Assembly (NCBI GenBank): GCA_965226045.1
Contig: CBDDBU010000005.1
Span: 1-62,766 of the forward strand
DNA length: 62,766 nt
Direction of reading: 5' to 3'
Source of the DNA: CBDDBU01 sp965226045
GTDB lineage: Bacteria > Pseudomonadota > Alphaproteobacteria > VGEJ01
How positions within the stretch are numbered: position 1 is the stretch's first letter; each line of letters opens with the position of its first letter. The translations under genes were made by a program, and so were the position numbers. Positions 1-8,757 of this stretch are shown here, one piece after another. The notes below the pieces were generated by a model that was not told the DNA's origin, made no database searches, and was given only the letters and a program-made list of their open reading frames with translations.

Positions 1-76
1 CGCTCGATCCATGACCTCTCCACATCGCGATCCGTCCACACCCATTCTCGTGGACCTCAGTCCGACAGGCTGCTAG
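1..76 (+). mobile_element. IS1182-family element, terminal end (runs off window)
   Basis: The first 76 bases match, with two small differences, the terminal noncoding end of the IS1182 copies at 44146 and 47844 read in reverse. They finish in the same terminal sequence AGTCCGACAGGCTG followed by CTAG at 73-76. The transposase gene, if present, lies upstream outside the window, so this may be a full copy or a solo end. Nothing recognisable lies in 77-191. Confidence 0.85.
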
Positions 77-191
77 TACTTCGCCAGGTCCCGGTCGCCG
101 GCGGCGCCATCCTGGCTTTGCTGACACCTAGCGTGCGCTTTGGGCTAAGTTGGTGACGACAACACTCAGGTCAGGGGAGGTGAGGTGAGGG

Positions 192-1666
192 GGCGATGTC
201 CCTATCTCTGTTGAAATTCGTGGGGCAGGCGTCGCTGGTTGATGATGCTATGCTGCCTTCATGATGGTTTCAATGGCACTGTCGGCCTGAGCCTTTCTCA
301 AGTGTTCCTGGAGAGCATTTCGGAGGATGGGCAGCTGACGATAGGCCTTGAGGCGACGGAAGGTTTTCTGGGCCTCCAGCAGGCCGGCGGCGGTCCATCT
401 GAGCGCCATCTCGGCGTGTCTCCAGCGTTTGACGTTGCGGGTGACCTGGCGCACCGTGCCGAGCGCGTTCTCGACGATGTTGGTGCAGGCGAGCGAGCGC
501 CGGAGTTCGTGCGGCAGGCCGAGGCGGATGACGGTGAGTATCTCGTCCAGCCCCTCCAGGATGCTGCCCGAGACGCCCGGTTCCTCATGCTCCAGACGCC
601 GGGCCAGGTTGCGCAGCAGCCGTTCGGCCTTGTCTGCGTCGTCCTGGTCCCAGGCCTGACGGAGCGCCTTCTTGACGCTCGCATGCAAATGCAGGGGCAG
701 GCGCTCGATGATGTTACGGCCCTTGTGGACCTGGCAGCGCTGGATGGCGGCGGCCACACCGAAGGTGTTGCGGATCGCTTTGCTGAGCGCCTTCGCGCCA
801 TCGACGATGAACAGCCGGGGCAGCGTCGGATCGAGCCCCCTGGCGAGGAGATTGTCGAGCAAGGCCTGGACGACGACAGTGTTCTCCGTCGCCCCCTCGA
901 CCACGGCCAGGACATGCTTGTCGCCGTTGCCATCGACGCCGATCGCCGCCACCAAGACATGGTCGCCGACATGCAGACCGTCGATCTGGATGACCAGCAG
1001 GTCGAGCTCCGAGAGGTCCGAGGCAAGCCAGGCCTTCATCTTCTTGCGCGACAGCGCCACAAAGCGCCGGGAAACGGCCGACTTCGAGGTGCCGTCGCCA
1101 CGCGCTTTCGCCAGGTCGCCCTCGGGCAGACGGACCGCGCGGTGGTACTTGCGGGTCGACACGTTCAGCACCATCAGGTTGAGCGCCCACTCGAGCAACA
1201 GGTTGCCGTCGCGCAGCACCTGCCAGCTCTCCAAACCCACCTCCTTGCCAGCATGGTCGCGAACCCGTGGCCGCTGCACTTTCACGCGGCCGCCGTGGTA
1301 GCCGATCTCGCTCTGCGTATGGCCCCAGCGATAACCCCGACGGTTCCCATGGCGACGATGTCGGGCCCCGCACACGGTCGTGGCGTCCTCCTCCATCATC
1401 TCGGCCAAGGCCTCGACCCCGGCCAGGAGACAGAACCGATCCACGCTGAGACGGACTGCGTCCATCGCGTCTGCCAGCGGCGGCATAGGAAACGAGGTGG
1501 CAAGGGCTTTCGGGCTACTGGAACTACGGATATTCTTTCCCATGGTGTCGTTCTCCCTCTTGGGTTTGCAGCACCCGGAGCCTAACGGGTTTGCAGCACC
1601 CGGAGCCTAACGGCTCCAGGAGAGCGACACCTACCTCAACTTTTCAACATCGACCGGGACATCTCC
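192..1666 (-). mobile_element. IS256-family insertion sequence, copy A
   Basis: The ends are GGCGATGTCCC at 192 and GGGACATCTCC at 1666, an imperfect inverted repeat shared with three other copies in this window. Copy A is 1475 bp, while the others are 1450 bp, because a 25-bp stretch next to the transposase start is tandemly duplicated (about 1565-1614). The flanking octamers differ (GGTGAGGG at 184-191, GAGAAGGG at 1667-1674), so copy A has no target duplication, unlike copies B, C and D. It abuts and cuts the 5' end of the downstream transporter gene. Confidence 0.95.
248..1543 (-). CDS. IS256-family (mutator) transposase, copy A
   Basis: This 431-residue protein has the mutator-type transposase layout: a DDE catalytic domain with DGL near residue 190, VDGAKALSKAI, the RCQVHKGRN motif and the C-terminal TNIVENALG stretch carrying the catalytic Glu. 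GAGGGAGAA before the ATG is a good ribosome site. The translation is identical to copies B and C and differs from copy D at one residue, so the copies spread recently. The ORF is intact and probably active. Confidence 0.95.
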   Translation of the reverse strand: MGKNIRSSSSPKALATSFPMPPLADAMDAVRLSVDRFCLLAGVEALAEMMEEDATTVCGARHRRHGNRRGYRWGHTQSEIGYHGGRVKVQRPRVRDHAGKEVGLESWQVLRDGNLLLEWALNLMVLNVSTRKYHRAVRLPEGDLAKARGDGTSKSAVSRRFVALSRKKMKAWLASDLSELDLLVIQIDGLHVGDHVLVAAIGVDGNGDKHVLAVVEGATENTVVVQALLDNLLARGLDPTLPRLFIVDGAKALSKAIRNTFGVAAAIQRCQVHKGRNIIERLPLHLHASVKKALRQAWDQDDADKAERLLRNLARRLEHEEPGVSGSILEGLDEILTVIRLGLPHELRRSLACTNIVENALGTVRQVTRNVKRWRHAEMALRWTAAGLLEAQKTFRRLKAYRQLPILRNALQEHLRKAQADSAIETIMKAA

Positions 1667-1676
1667 GAGAAGGGCG

Positions 1677-2963
1677 GTGGCCGGGCTGGCTGCCGCTGGG
1701 TTGGCGGCGAGCTTGGGGCTGACGGCGGCGGTGCTAGCGCCTCGGCCGGCTCTCGCTGAAGACGTGACGCTCGAATTCGTGGTTTGGAACTACTCGCTCG
1801 ATACCATCCAAGACAACATCAAGAAGTTCGAGGCGCTCAACCCGGGCATCAAGGTCAACCTGACCGACTATGCCTGGCCCGACTATCACGACACGATGGT
1901 CCTCAGGTTAAAGGGCAATACCCGGACCGACATCATTTATGGCGGCGAGGACTGGTTGCCGGAGTGGGCCGCCGCGGGGTGGCTGGCGCCGATCGAGGAC
2001 TACTTTCCCGAGAGCGCGGCGTACAAGGACAAGACCACCCGCTATGCCCTGCGGGACATGACCTACAACGGCAAGCTCTACGGCCTTTCCTATTACGCCG
2101 ACCTAATCACCTTCATGTTCAACGAGAAGATTCTCGATGAGCACGGCATCGCCGTGCCCCAGACTTGGGACGATGTCCTGCAAGCCAGCCTCAAGCTCAA
2201 GGCGGCGGGCATGGAGCACCCGTTCATCTATGAGTACAATCAGGGAATTTCCAACTTCTATACGGCGTTCCTGAGCCAGGTTTACGGCTGCGGCGGGCGG
2301 ATGTTCGACGACGATCTGAACCCGCTGTTCAACGATCCGAACTCGGAGGCGTTCAAGCACCTCCAGTGGATTCAGGACGCCGTGGGGAAGCACGACATCG
2401 TAGCCTTCGAAACCCACGAGACCCGAATCAACACCTCCATGAACACCGGCAAGCACGCCTTCACGGTATTGTTCAATTACAATCTGGCGGCGATGAACGA
2501 GAGGGCGACCGCAGCTCGGGGCGGCGAATTCGACATGGCCCTGATGCCAGGATCGAGCCACGAGGCGCTAGGATTCGCCAAGTTCTACGCCATGACGAGC
2601 CAGGCCGCCGAAGACCCCGCGCGGCGCGAAGCCGCGTGGAAGTTCATCGAGTATATGGGCGGTGGCGATTACGTCGTGGCCAAGCGTTGGGCCGTCGAGA
2701 AGGGCCTTGGCTTCGCCGCGCTGCCGCTTTACGACGATGCCGACGTGAAGAAGGCGTGGGCGGGCTGGATCGACATGGACAATTTCAAGAATCAGGCCGC
2801 GCTTGCCCTGAACGGGACACAAACGGAGTGGACAGGCCTGTGGCGCGGCTACTTCAGGCCTTTGCTGGCCAAGGCCATGGTCGGAGACGCGATCGTCCAA
2901 GAAGTCATGGACGCCGGAGCCGAGAAATGGCTTTTCTACCGCAAGCTGCTTAGAGGCAGCTGA
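1677..2963 (+). CDS. ABC sugar-type (family 1) substrate-binding protein, 5'-truncated by IS256
   Basis: A periplasmic solute-binding protein of the MalE/UgpB type (extracellular solute-binding family 1), 428 residues from GTG. It starts directly with a hydrophobic stretch ending in PRPALA followed by the mature sequence EDVTLEFVVWN. Reading upstream in frame, the codons just inside the IS junction give Arg-Arg-Ala-Val, which looks like the last part of a signal-peptide n-region; the true start and promoter have been cut away by IS256 copy A. The mature domain appears complete. Two permeases follow. The ligand cannot be named; polyols, sugars or glycerol phosphate are typical of the family. 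Export may fail or be weak, because the basic n-region is missing from any protein starting at 1677. Confidence 0.85.
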   Translation: MAGLAAAGLAASLGLTAAVLAPRPALAEDVTLEFVVWNYSLDTIQDNIKKFEALNPGIKVNLTDYAWPDYHDTMVLRLKGNTRTDIIYGGEDWLPEWAAAGWLAPIEDYFPESAAYKDKTTRYALRDMTYNGKLYGLSYYADLITFMFNEKILDEHGIAVPQTWDDVLQASLKLKAAGMEHPFIYEYNQGISNFYTAFLSQVYGCGGRMFDDDLNPLFNDPNSEAFKHLQWIQDAVGKHDIVAFETHETRINTSMNTGKHAFTVLFNYNLAAMNERATAARGGEFDMALMPGSSHEALGFAKFYAMTSQAAEDPARREAAWKFIEYMGGGDYVVAKRWAVEKGLGFAALPLYDDADVKKAWAGWIDMDNFKNQAALALNGTQTEWTGLWRGYFRPLLAKAMVGDAIVQEVMDAGAEKWLFYRKLLRGS

Positions 2964-2983
2964 GCCCGTTCCTTATCGAGTGA

Positions 2984-3017
2984 GGCGCGCCGGGGACCTT
3001 CGGGCACCCGGCGCGCC
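2984..3017 (+). promoter_or_regulatory. Intercistronic stem-loop after substrate-binding gene
   Basis: A perfect 11-bp stem (GGCGCGCCGGG at 2984-2994 with its complement at 3007-3017) closes a 12-nt loop between the binding-protein stop codon and the first permease. There is no T-run, so it is not a classic terminator. Hairpins at this position in ABC operons commonly protect the upstream message and lower permease expression, as in malE-malF. Confidence 0.6.
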
Positions 3018-3039
3018 AATCTTGTCCGAGGCGTAGGTG

Positions 3040-3930
3040 ATGGCCAGGGGCGCGGTGAAGTACGAGAGGTTTCCGGTCGAGTGGGTCTTGCCGGTCCTCT
3101 TCCTGGTTTCGCTTTTCACCTTCTACCCCGTCGTCTACACGCTGTGGACCAGCTTCCACAGCATAATCGCCATTCTCCCGGTGCAGCCCTTCGTGGGCTT
3201 CGACAATTACGTCGAGGTCATCCAGAGCCCGTACTTCTGGGAGGCATTGGGCAACACGCTGTGGTTCACGCTCATCAGCGTGCCACTGATCCTGATCATC
3301 GGCTTCGGTGTCGCCAGACTGCTGCTGGCCAAGTTCCACGGCCGCATGGTGGTCCGCTCCGTCGTCATTCTTCCCTGGGTTTTGCCGGGGGCGGTGACGG
3401 CCGCCGTCTGGATGTGGATATTCCATCCCTCGTGGGGGATCCTGAACCTCATGCTGTACGAGTTCGGAATCATCGGCACCTACATTAGGTGGATGACCGA
3501 TGTAACGCTCGTCAAGGGCGTCGTCATCATCGCCCACGTGTGGATGCAATTTCCGTTCGCCACTATTTTGTTCATGGCGGCCCTGGTGGTGATCGACCGC
3601 CAGCAGTACGAAGCGGCGGAAATGGACGGGGCGAACTTTCTCACGCGCTTTCGGCACATTACCCTTCCCCACCTCAGGGCGGTGGCGGTCATCCTCGCTA
3701 TTTATGAGTCCCTGGTCGGCCTCACCACCTACGATCTCGTATACGGGCTCACCGGTGGCGGCCCGGGCACCGCGACGACGCTGATCTCCCAACACATCTG
3801 GAAAGAGAGCTTCACGATGCTGAGCTTCGGGACCGGGGCCGCGCTCGCCTTTATCGTGGTCATCATGTCGCTGGGGTTCATCTTCCTCATCCTCAAAGCG
3901 ATTCCCTCGGACCTCTTCGTCAAGGAATAG
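3040..3930 (+). CDS. ABC transporter permease, sugar type (MalF/UgpA-like)
   Basis: An inner-membrane permease of about 296 residues with six predicted membrane segments. It has the cytoplasmic EAA loop near residue 191 (EAAEMDGA followed by F..ITLPHL), the docking site for the ATPase. The start at ATG 3040 is preceded by GAGG at a good distance; a GTG directly upstream at 3037 is also possible. It is 5 bp from the second permease and follows the binding protein, so the three form one operon. No ATPase gene is found beside them. Confidence 0.93.
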   Translation: MARGAVKYERFPVEWVLPVLFLVSLFTFYPVVYTLWTSFHSIIAILPVQPFVGFDNYVEVIQSPYFWEALGNTLWFTLISVPLILIIGFGVARLLLAKFHGRMVVRSVVILPWVLPGAVTAAVWMWIFHPSWGILNLMLYEFGIIGTYIRWMTDVTLVKGVVIIAHVWMQFPFATILFMAALVVIDRQQYEAAEMDGANFLTRFRHITLPHLRAVAVILAIYESLVGLTTYDLVYGLTGGGPGTATTLISQHIWKESFTMLSFGTGAALAFIVVIMSLGFIFLILKAIPSDLFVKE

Positions 3931-3935
3931 CGGCG

Positions 3936-4820
3936 GTGCACCTGCTCCACAGGACTCTGATCTACGTCGCGGCGGCGGTGGTCTTCGCCTTTTGCGCCGG
4001 CCCGATTTTCCTTAGCCTAGTCGGGAGCCTGCTTCCCGATACCGCGCTTTTCTCGTTTCCGCCGGCGTGGTTCAGCCAGGGCTTCACGTTCGACAATTAC
4101 ACCTACGTTTTCACTGGCGATATCCCGGCCGCCTACGAGGTCAAGGGCGCCAAGCGCTCGATGATCAGCGATGCCGCCCGCCAGGTCCCGGCCAGCATGC
4201 TCAACTCATCGATCGTGGCGCTCGGGGTCATGGCGGTGAACATCGTGCTCGGGGCACCGGCGGCCTACGCCTTCGCCAGAATACGGTTCCGGGGCAAGGG
4301 ACCAACGTTCGCGATCATTATTTTCTCGCGGCTGGTTCCGGCAGTGGGGCTTGCCGTTCCCTTCTACCTCCTGATCCAGGAACTCGGCCTGCTGGGCACC
4401 AAGCTGGCCCTGATCCTGGTGCATTCCGTGCTGACGATCCCGTTCACGGTTCTCATTCTTTCGCTGTTCTTCCGCCGCATCCCTCTGGAACTTGAGGATG
4501 CGGCGCGCGTCGATGGTTGCACCCGCTTCCAAGTCTTCTACCGGGTGGTCTTGCGCATGTCGGGGGCCAGCATCTTCGCCACCGGCCTGTTTGCGTTCAT
4601 GCTTTCCTATTCCGAGTTCTTGTTCGCGCAAGTTCTGTCGGGGTCCGCCGACAACCGTCAGCTGTCGGTTGTCCTGGCGGCACTCATTCGCAATACCGAC
4701 GTCTCGTGGGGTTTGCTGAACTCCGGCATGTTCCTCTCGATGATTCCCTCCGTTATCCTCGCGGCGATCATCTGGCGCTTCGTGGTCGAGGGTGTCGTCG
4801 AGGGCGCGGTTCAGGGCTGA
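3936..4820 (+). CDS. ABC transporter permease, sugar type (MalG/UgpE-like)
   Basis: The second permease of the importer, 294 residues from a GTG start 5 bp after the preceding stop. It has several membrane segments and an EAA-type loop near residue 187 (EDAARVDGCTRFQVFYRVVL), matching the MalG/UgpE half of a heterodimeric channel. A predicted extracytoplasmic stretch (residues about 40-85) is longer than in MalG. The operon appears to end here; the usual ATP-binding subunit is missing and would have to be borrowed from another system or lie beyond the IS at the 5' side. Confidence 0.92.
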   Translation: MHLLHRTLIYVAAAVVFAFCAGPIFLSLVGSLLPDTALFSFPPAWFSQGFTFDNYTYVFTGDIPAAYEVKGAKRSMISDAARQVPASMLNSSIVALGVMAVNIVLGAPAAYAFARIRFRGKGPTFAIIIFSRLVPAVGLAVPFYLLIQELGLLGTKLALILVHSVLTIPFTVLILSLFFRRIPLELEDAARVDGCTRFQVFYRVVLRMSGASIFATGLFAFMLSYSEFLFAQVLSGSADNRQLSVVLAALIRNTDVSWGLLNSGMFLSMIPSVILAAIIWRFVVEGVVEGAVQG

Positions 4821-4910
4821 CGGCGCCTCGGGAACGCGGCGTAGCGTGGGTATGTTGTTGGCGCGCGGCGCCGTTACATAGGCGGGGGCGGAAATAGGGG
4901 GAGAGCTGGA

Positions 4911-5435
4911 ATGGCAAGGAAGGCAAACCGAGCCGTCAAGACGGCCCGGCCGCGACGTTACGCGATTCGCGAGAATGCGGTGGTGGCGCACAAGTTGACC
5001 ATGGAACTCGCCGAGGCGCTCGCCGCGGAGACATTGCGCCTCGCTTGGGACATGGGGCTTAACACCGTCTCGGCGGTGGTCGATGAAGGTGGAGCGCTGA
5101 AGGCCTTCCGGCGGCCCGACCGCTCCAACCTCGGCTGTGTCGACTTCGCCATCCTGAAGGCGCGCTGCGCGGTACACTTCAACACCGCCACCCACGCCCA
5201 CTATCCCGCCTGGAGCCACCAGCCAGAGACCGTCGCCGCGCTGGCGGCGCTGCCGGGCTTCACCATCGAGGGCGGCGGTGTGCCGATCCGTCTGAACGGA
5301 GAGCTCATCGGGGGCATCGGCGTCAGCGGCGCGCGCAATTGGCGCGAGGACGTCGAGGTCATCGCCAAGGCCTTCAAGAAATTCGGCCTCGACCCGATCG
5401 CGGAGCCCGCCGCCACGCCGGCGCCAACGTCGTGA
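4911..5435 (+). CDS. HbpS/GlcG-family protein (heme-binding-like domain)
   Basis: A 174-residue protein of the GlcG/HbpS (DUF336) family. Typical features are the start of the domain with an ALAAETLRLA helix, VVDEGGALKAF, and the glycine-rich end LIGGIGVSGARN. Family members bind heme or act as accessory factors in glycolate and aromatic catabolism; the role here is unknown. GGGGAGAG before the ATG supports the start at 4911. It lies 90 bp after the permease operon and may be cotranscribed. Confidence 0.85.
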   Translation: MARKANRAVKTARPRRYAIRENAVVAHKLTMELAEALAAETLRLAWDMGLNTVSAVVDEGGALKAFRRPDRSNLGCVDFAILKARCAVHFNTATHAHYPAWSHQPETVAALAALPGFTIEGGGVPIRLNGELIGGIGVSGARNWREDVEVIAKAFKKFGLDPIAEPAATPAPTS

Positions 5436-5503
5436 CGTGAGTCGCGGCAGCCGAGGCTCCGCTTGGAGCGAAGCAGCGCGGTCCTGGGCTAGGCCGGCAG
5501 CCG

Positions 5504-6361
5504 TCACTCGTTGGCGGCGCTTTCGCCGGCGATGGTGGTTCGAACCATGTGGCGCGGCTGGTCGCTCGGGTAGTCATAGCCGCGGTGCAGGACGCAGCGG
5601 TTGTCCCACATGACCATGTCACCGGCACGCCAACGGTGTTTGTAGACGCGCGGCGGCCGACAGGCTTGCTCACACAGGCGCCGGAGCAGGCCGCGACTTT
5701 CTTCCACATCTTCGCCGGCGATGTGGCTGGCGTGCCGGCCAATGTAGAGGCTGCGCCGTCCGGTCGCCGGGTGTGCGCGAATCAGCGGATGCTCAACCGG
5801 CGGCACCGCGTCCCACTCGTCCTGGCTTAGCGCGCCCATACCGCCGATCAGGCCCTGACTGTAGGCGTAGCTGTGCACGGCGGCCTTGCCGCGCAAGAAC
5901 TCATGCATTCCTGGGGCGAGCGCATCGTAGGCCGCCCGCATGTCGGCGTATTCGGTCTCGCCGCCCACGTTGGGCACGATTCTCGCCGCCAGGATCGAGC
6001 CCTTGGCGGGCACGCGCTTAAACGAGCTGTCGGTATGCCAGTAGCAATTGCCCTTCAGAAACAGGCCGTGGTCACTGTCGGGTGCCCAGAGGCCGCCGCC
6101 GTCCATGACGTTGGACAAGACGACGACTTCGGGGTTATCGCCGACATCGTTCGCGGTGACGTTGCGTTCGAGGGTGCCGAAGCGACGACTGAAGGCGACG
6201 TGCGCCGCCTCGGACAGGTTCTGTTCGGGAAAGATCAGGATTCCGAAGTCGTGCCACGCGGCCTCGATGGTGGCGAATGTCTCGTCGTCTAGCCTGGCGA
6301 GATCAATGCCGTGAACCAGCGCCCCCAGCGTCGCTTTGGTCGGCGTGATCCTGAGTGCCAT
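5504..6361 (-). CDS. TauD/TfdA-family Fe(II)/2-oxoglutarate dioxygenase
   Basis: A 285-residue nonheme-iron dioxygenase of the TauD/TfdA family. The facial triad is visible as His109-x-Asp111 (WHTDSSF) and a distal His near residue 259 (VLHRGYDY), followed by the 2-oxoglutarate-binding Arg region PRHMVRTTI. The ATG at 6361 is chosen because the protein then starts with the family-typical ALRITPTKATLGALVHGID; an upstream in-frame ATG at 6409 would only add a basic tail. Substrates of the family include taurine, phenoxyacetates and other acids; the substrate here cannot be read. It is a single minus-strand gene. Confidence 0.92.
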   Translation of the reverse strand: MALRITPTKATLGALVHGIDLARLDDETFATIEAAWHDFGILIFPEQNLSEAAHVAFSRRFGTLERNVTANDVGDNPEVVVLSNVMDGGGLWAPDSDHGLFLKGNCYWHTDSSFKRVPAKGSILAARIVPNVGGETEYADMRAAYDALAPGMHEFLRGKAAVHSYAYSQGLIGGMGALSQDEWDAVPPVEHPLIRAHPATGRRSLYIGRHASHIAGEDVEESRGLLRRLCEQACRPPRVYKHRWRAGDMVMWDNRCVLHRGYDYPSDQPRHMVRTTIAGESAANE

Positions 6362-6589
6362 GGCGCCCCTCCCAGTCGCGAGCTCCATTCTCGCCCATTT
6401 CGGTGACAATCCGAACCGCGTCGGAAATGGCCTCTCTCGGGACGTGAGGGACGGCGCCTGCGGGCTTTGTCAGACTAACGCCAATCAGGTTGAAATAGTG
6501 ATTTTGGGACGCCCATGAATCGCGCAGAATACTTGTGATTGTCTACAACTACTAGGCGATTGACAAATGGCTAGAATTTTAGTCAGACC

Positions 6590-6850
6590 ATGCCGGCCCA
6601 GGCCCTCGGGGTGGTCGAGCCAGTGGCAAGTCCGGACTTCGCCACGGCCCTCGGACAATGCTACGACATGCTCCTCCGCGATGTCGGACTCGAGCTCGAC
6701 CTTAGGGGCGACGGCATGGGGCCGGACCAAGCCGCGCGTCTGGCCGCGGCGGCGATGGCGCCCGAGAACCGCCCCATGGTGGCGGCCAATTCGCGCTCGC
6801 TGGAACCGGGCGACGCGCGCCAACTCGCCGAGGCGATATTGGCACGCTAG
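6590..6850 (+). pseudogene. Remnant resembling the C-terminus of an iron-containing alcohol dehydrogenase
   Basis: This 86-residue reading frame resembles the last part of Fe-dependent alcohol dehydrogenase/maleylacetate reductase proteins: a DVGL stretch, an LAAAAM helix, ENRPM...N.R and a final helix LAEAIL. The family is normally 350-400 residues, and no upstream part is present: an in-frame stop lies at 6572 and the preceding 100 bases are AT-richer than the surroundings. I read it as the stump of a deleted gene. The assignment rests on weak resemblance only. Confidence 0.4.
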
Positions 6851-6958
6851 GCGTCGCCATGGAGGCGTTGGCCGGCGAACGCGACTGGCGATAACCTTGC
6901 GGGCGCTGGTCGCACAGCGGCGATAGCGCACCGTGGGGTCTAGAGAGAGGGCAGCGTT

Positions 6959-7738
6959 GTGTTCACACCGATACGTGGCAAGTCGGTCATCGTCACGGGG
7001 GGCAGCAAGGGCATCGGCAAAGGCATCGCCAGCGTCTTCGCCAAGCAAGGCGCCCGGATCCTGGTTGTGGCGCGAGGCTTGGAGACAGCACAGGCGACCG
7101 CCCGCGAGATCACCGCCGCTGGGGGCACGGCGTCGGCGTTCCAAGCCGATGTCGCGAAGTGGGAGGACATGGAGGCGATGGTGGGCGCGGCGGTCGAGCG
7201 ACACGGCGGCATCGACATTCTGTGCGCCAACGCCGGCGTGTTTCCCGACGCCAAGATGCGGGACATGACCGCCGAACAGTGGGACGAGGTCCTGGGCACC
7301 AACCTCAAGGGCTGCTTTCTGTCGATCAAGGCGTGCATGGCACACCTCGGCGCATCGGGCGCGGGTCGGATCATCCTAACGTCATCGATCACCGGCCCGC
7401 TTACCGGGTTCCCCGGATGGACGCACTATGGCGCCAGCAAGTCAGGCCAACTCGGCTTCATGCGCACCGCCGCGATCGAGCTTGCAGGCGACGGGATCAC
7501 GATCAACGCGGTTCTGCCCGGTAACATCAAGACCGAGGGCCTCATCGAACTCGGCGAGGAATATCTCGCCACGATGGCCTCCTCGATCCCGCTCAAGAAA
7601 CTCGGCGCCGTGGAAGACATCGGTAACGCCGCGCTGTTCTTCGCCTCGAAAGAAGCGGCCTTCATCACCGGCCAAACGATCGTCGTCGACGGCGGCCAGA
7701 CGCTACCCGAATCCCTGGAGGCCTTGCAGGCGGCCTAG
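6959..7738 (+). CDS. Short-chain dehydrogenase/reductase (FabG-like)
   Basis: A cytoplasmic NAD(P)-dependent oxidoreductase of 259 residues. The Rossmann glycine motif TGGSKGIG is at residues 13-20, NAG follows in the middle, and the catalytic pair is Tyr157-x3-Lys161 (YGASK), with the upstream Ser in ILTSSI. The C-terminal ITGQTIVVDGG is typical of classical SDRs. The start is GTG at 6959, preceded by GAGAGAGGGCAG. The exact substrate is not recognisable; 3-oxoacyl reductase and polyol or sugar dehydrogenases share this layout. It faces the convergent kinase gene. Confidence 0.93.
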   Translation: MFTPIRGKSVIVTGGSKGIGKGIASVFAKQGARILVVARGLETAQATAREITAAGGTASAFQADVAKWEDMEAMVGAAVERHGGIDILCANAGVFPDAKMRDMTAEQWDEVLGTNLKGCFLSIKACMAHLGASGAGRIILTSSITGPLTGFPGWTHYGASKSGQLGFMRTAAIELAGDGITINAVLPGNIKTEGLIELGEEYLATMASSIPLKKLGAVEDIGNAALFFASKEAAFITGQTIVVDGGQTLPESLEALQAA

Positions 7739-7746
7739 CGTTGTGT

Positions 7747-8757
7747 CTACCCGAAGCGGCGGAGGTAGTCCTCCGCCAACACACATGTGCCCTGGGTGTA
7801 GGGGCCGCCCATCTCCTTGGCGAGATCGGTGGCGGAATGCGATCCGATCCAGGCGACAAGGAGCAGCCGCCGCATCATCACGAAGGTCGGAATCTCCGCC
7901 TCGTCGGCCGCCGGCAGGTCGAGCGCCTTGCGGTATCCGCCAACCCACGCCGCCAGCAGATCGGGCACGTCGGGTCGGTGCTCGATAAAGCTCACGGCGG
8001 TGGCGAAGTCGTACATGTACCAGCCGTAGCCGGAATCATCGAAATCGATGACCCGGGTTCCGTTCTCGTCGACCAGGAGATTGGCGAGCCGCAGATCGGC
8101 GTGAATGACGCCGAAGCGCGACGACGCCTTGCCAAAGGCGTCGAGGCGCCGCTCGATGGTTGTGGCGAGACGCTCCAATAGCGTGATCCGCTCACGGTCA
8201 AGATCCATGCCGTCGCGCCAGCGCCCCCAATTGGGCTGGTCGCCAAGGCTTCGTGCGAAATCCCAGGTCAGCCGTTCAAAGCTGTCAGGAACCCGCCAGC
8301 TCTTGGAGTGGCGGTGAAGCCGCGCGGTGATTTCGCCAAGTTCCGCGAAAGGCCGGAGAAGATTGGCGTTCTCGTCCGGCTCATCGCCAGGAAGCCATTC
8401 GAACAACACGCAGTGGCGCCGGCGGGGAACCCCCTCGGCGATCGCCGTCTGGATCAACTCGCCGTCGCGGCCGGCCACCGCGATCGGCGTGGGCACACCC
8501 GCCTCATCGCGCAGCGCCTTTATCCAGATCAGCTCGGAGGCGATGCCTTGCCGGGTGTGATAGCCCTCGCGGTGAACGCGGAGCGCCCATTTCCGGTCGC
8601 TCGACGGGGCGTCGACGCGGTAGGTGACGTTCTCCGAATAGTTGATTCTGGCCACTCTAGCGTCGGCCGGCAGGTCGTAGGCCGCGAGGGCATTCCCGGC
8701 GAGCGCCTCGATCCGCTTGAGTTGTTCCACCGGGGTTAGCTCATCGAACCGCCGCAT
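7747..8757 (-). CDS. Aminoglycoside-phosphotransferase-fold kinase (APH family)
   Basis: A 336-residue small-molecule kinase of the APH/choline kinase fold. The Brenner-type catalytic loop is HADLRLANLL (His219, Asp221), and the metal-binding motif is IDFDD (Asp238, Asp240). An N-terminal ATP-binding region contains NVTYRVDAPSSDRKWALRVHR. Relatives phosphorylate homoserine, choline, amino sugars or other alcohols; the substrate here is unknown. It is convergent with the SDR gene, only 8 bp apart. Confidence 0.88.
   Translation of the reverse strand: MRRFDELTPVEQLKRIEALAGNALAAYDLPADARVARINYSENVTYRVDAPSSDRKWALRVHREGYHTRQGIASELIWIKALRDEAGVPTPIAVAGRDGELIQTAIAEGVPRRRHCVLFEWLPGDEPDENANLLRPFAELGEITARLHRHSKSWRVPDSFERLTWDFARSLGDQPNWGRWRDGMDLDRERITLLERLATTIERRLDAFGKASSRFGVIHADLRLANLLVDENGTRVIDFDDSGYGWYMYDFATAVSFIEHRPDVPDLLAAWVGGYRKALDLPAADEAEIPTFVMMRRLLLVAWIGSHSATDLAKEMGGPYTQGTCVLAEDYLRRFG

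Noticed and set aside
239..1585. A 448-residue ORF on the plus strand through IS256 copy A (and its equivalents in copies B-D)
   Set aside because: It is the antisense shadow of the transposase; it has no family features, and its composition follows from the GC-rich codon pattern of the real gene.
4206..5507. A 433-residue minus-strand ORF
   Set aside because: It lies antisense to the second permease and the HbpS/GlcG-like gene, both clear family members; its sequence is low-complexity Arg/Glu/Gln-rich.
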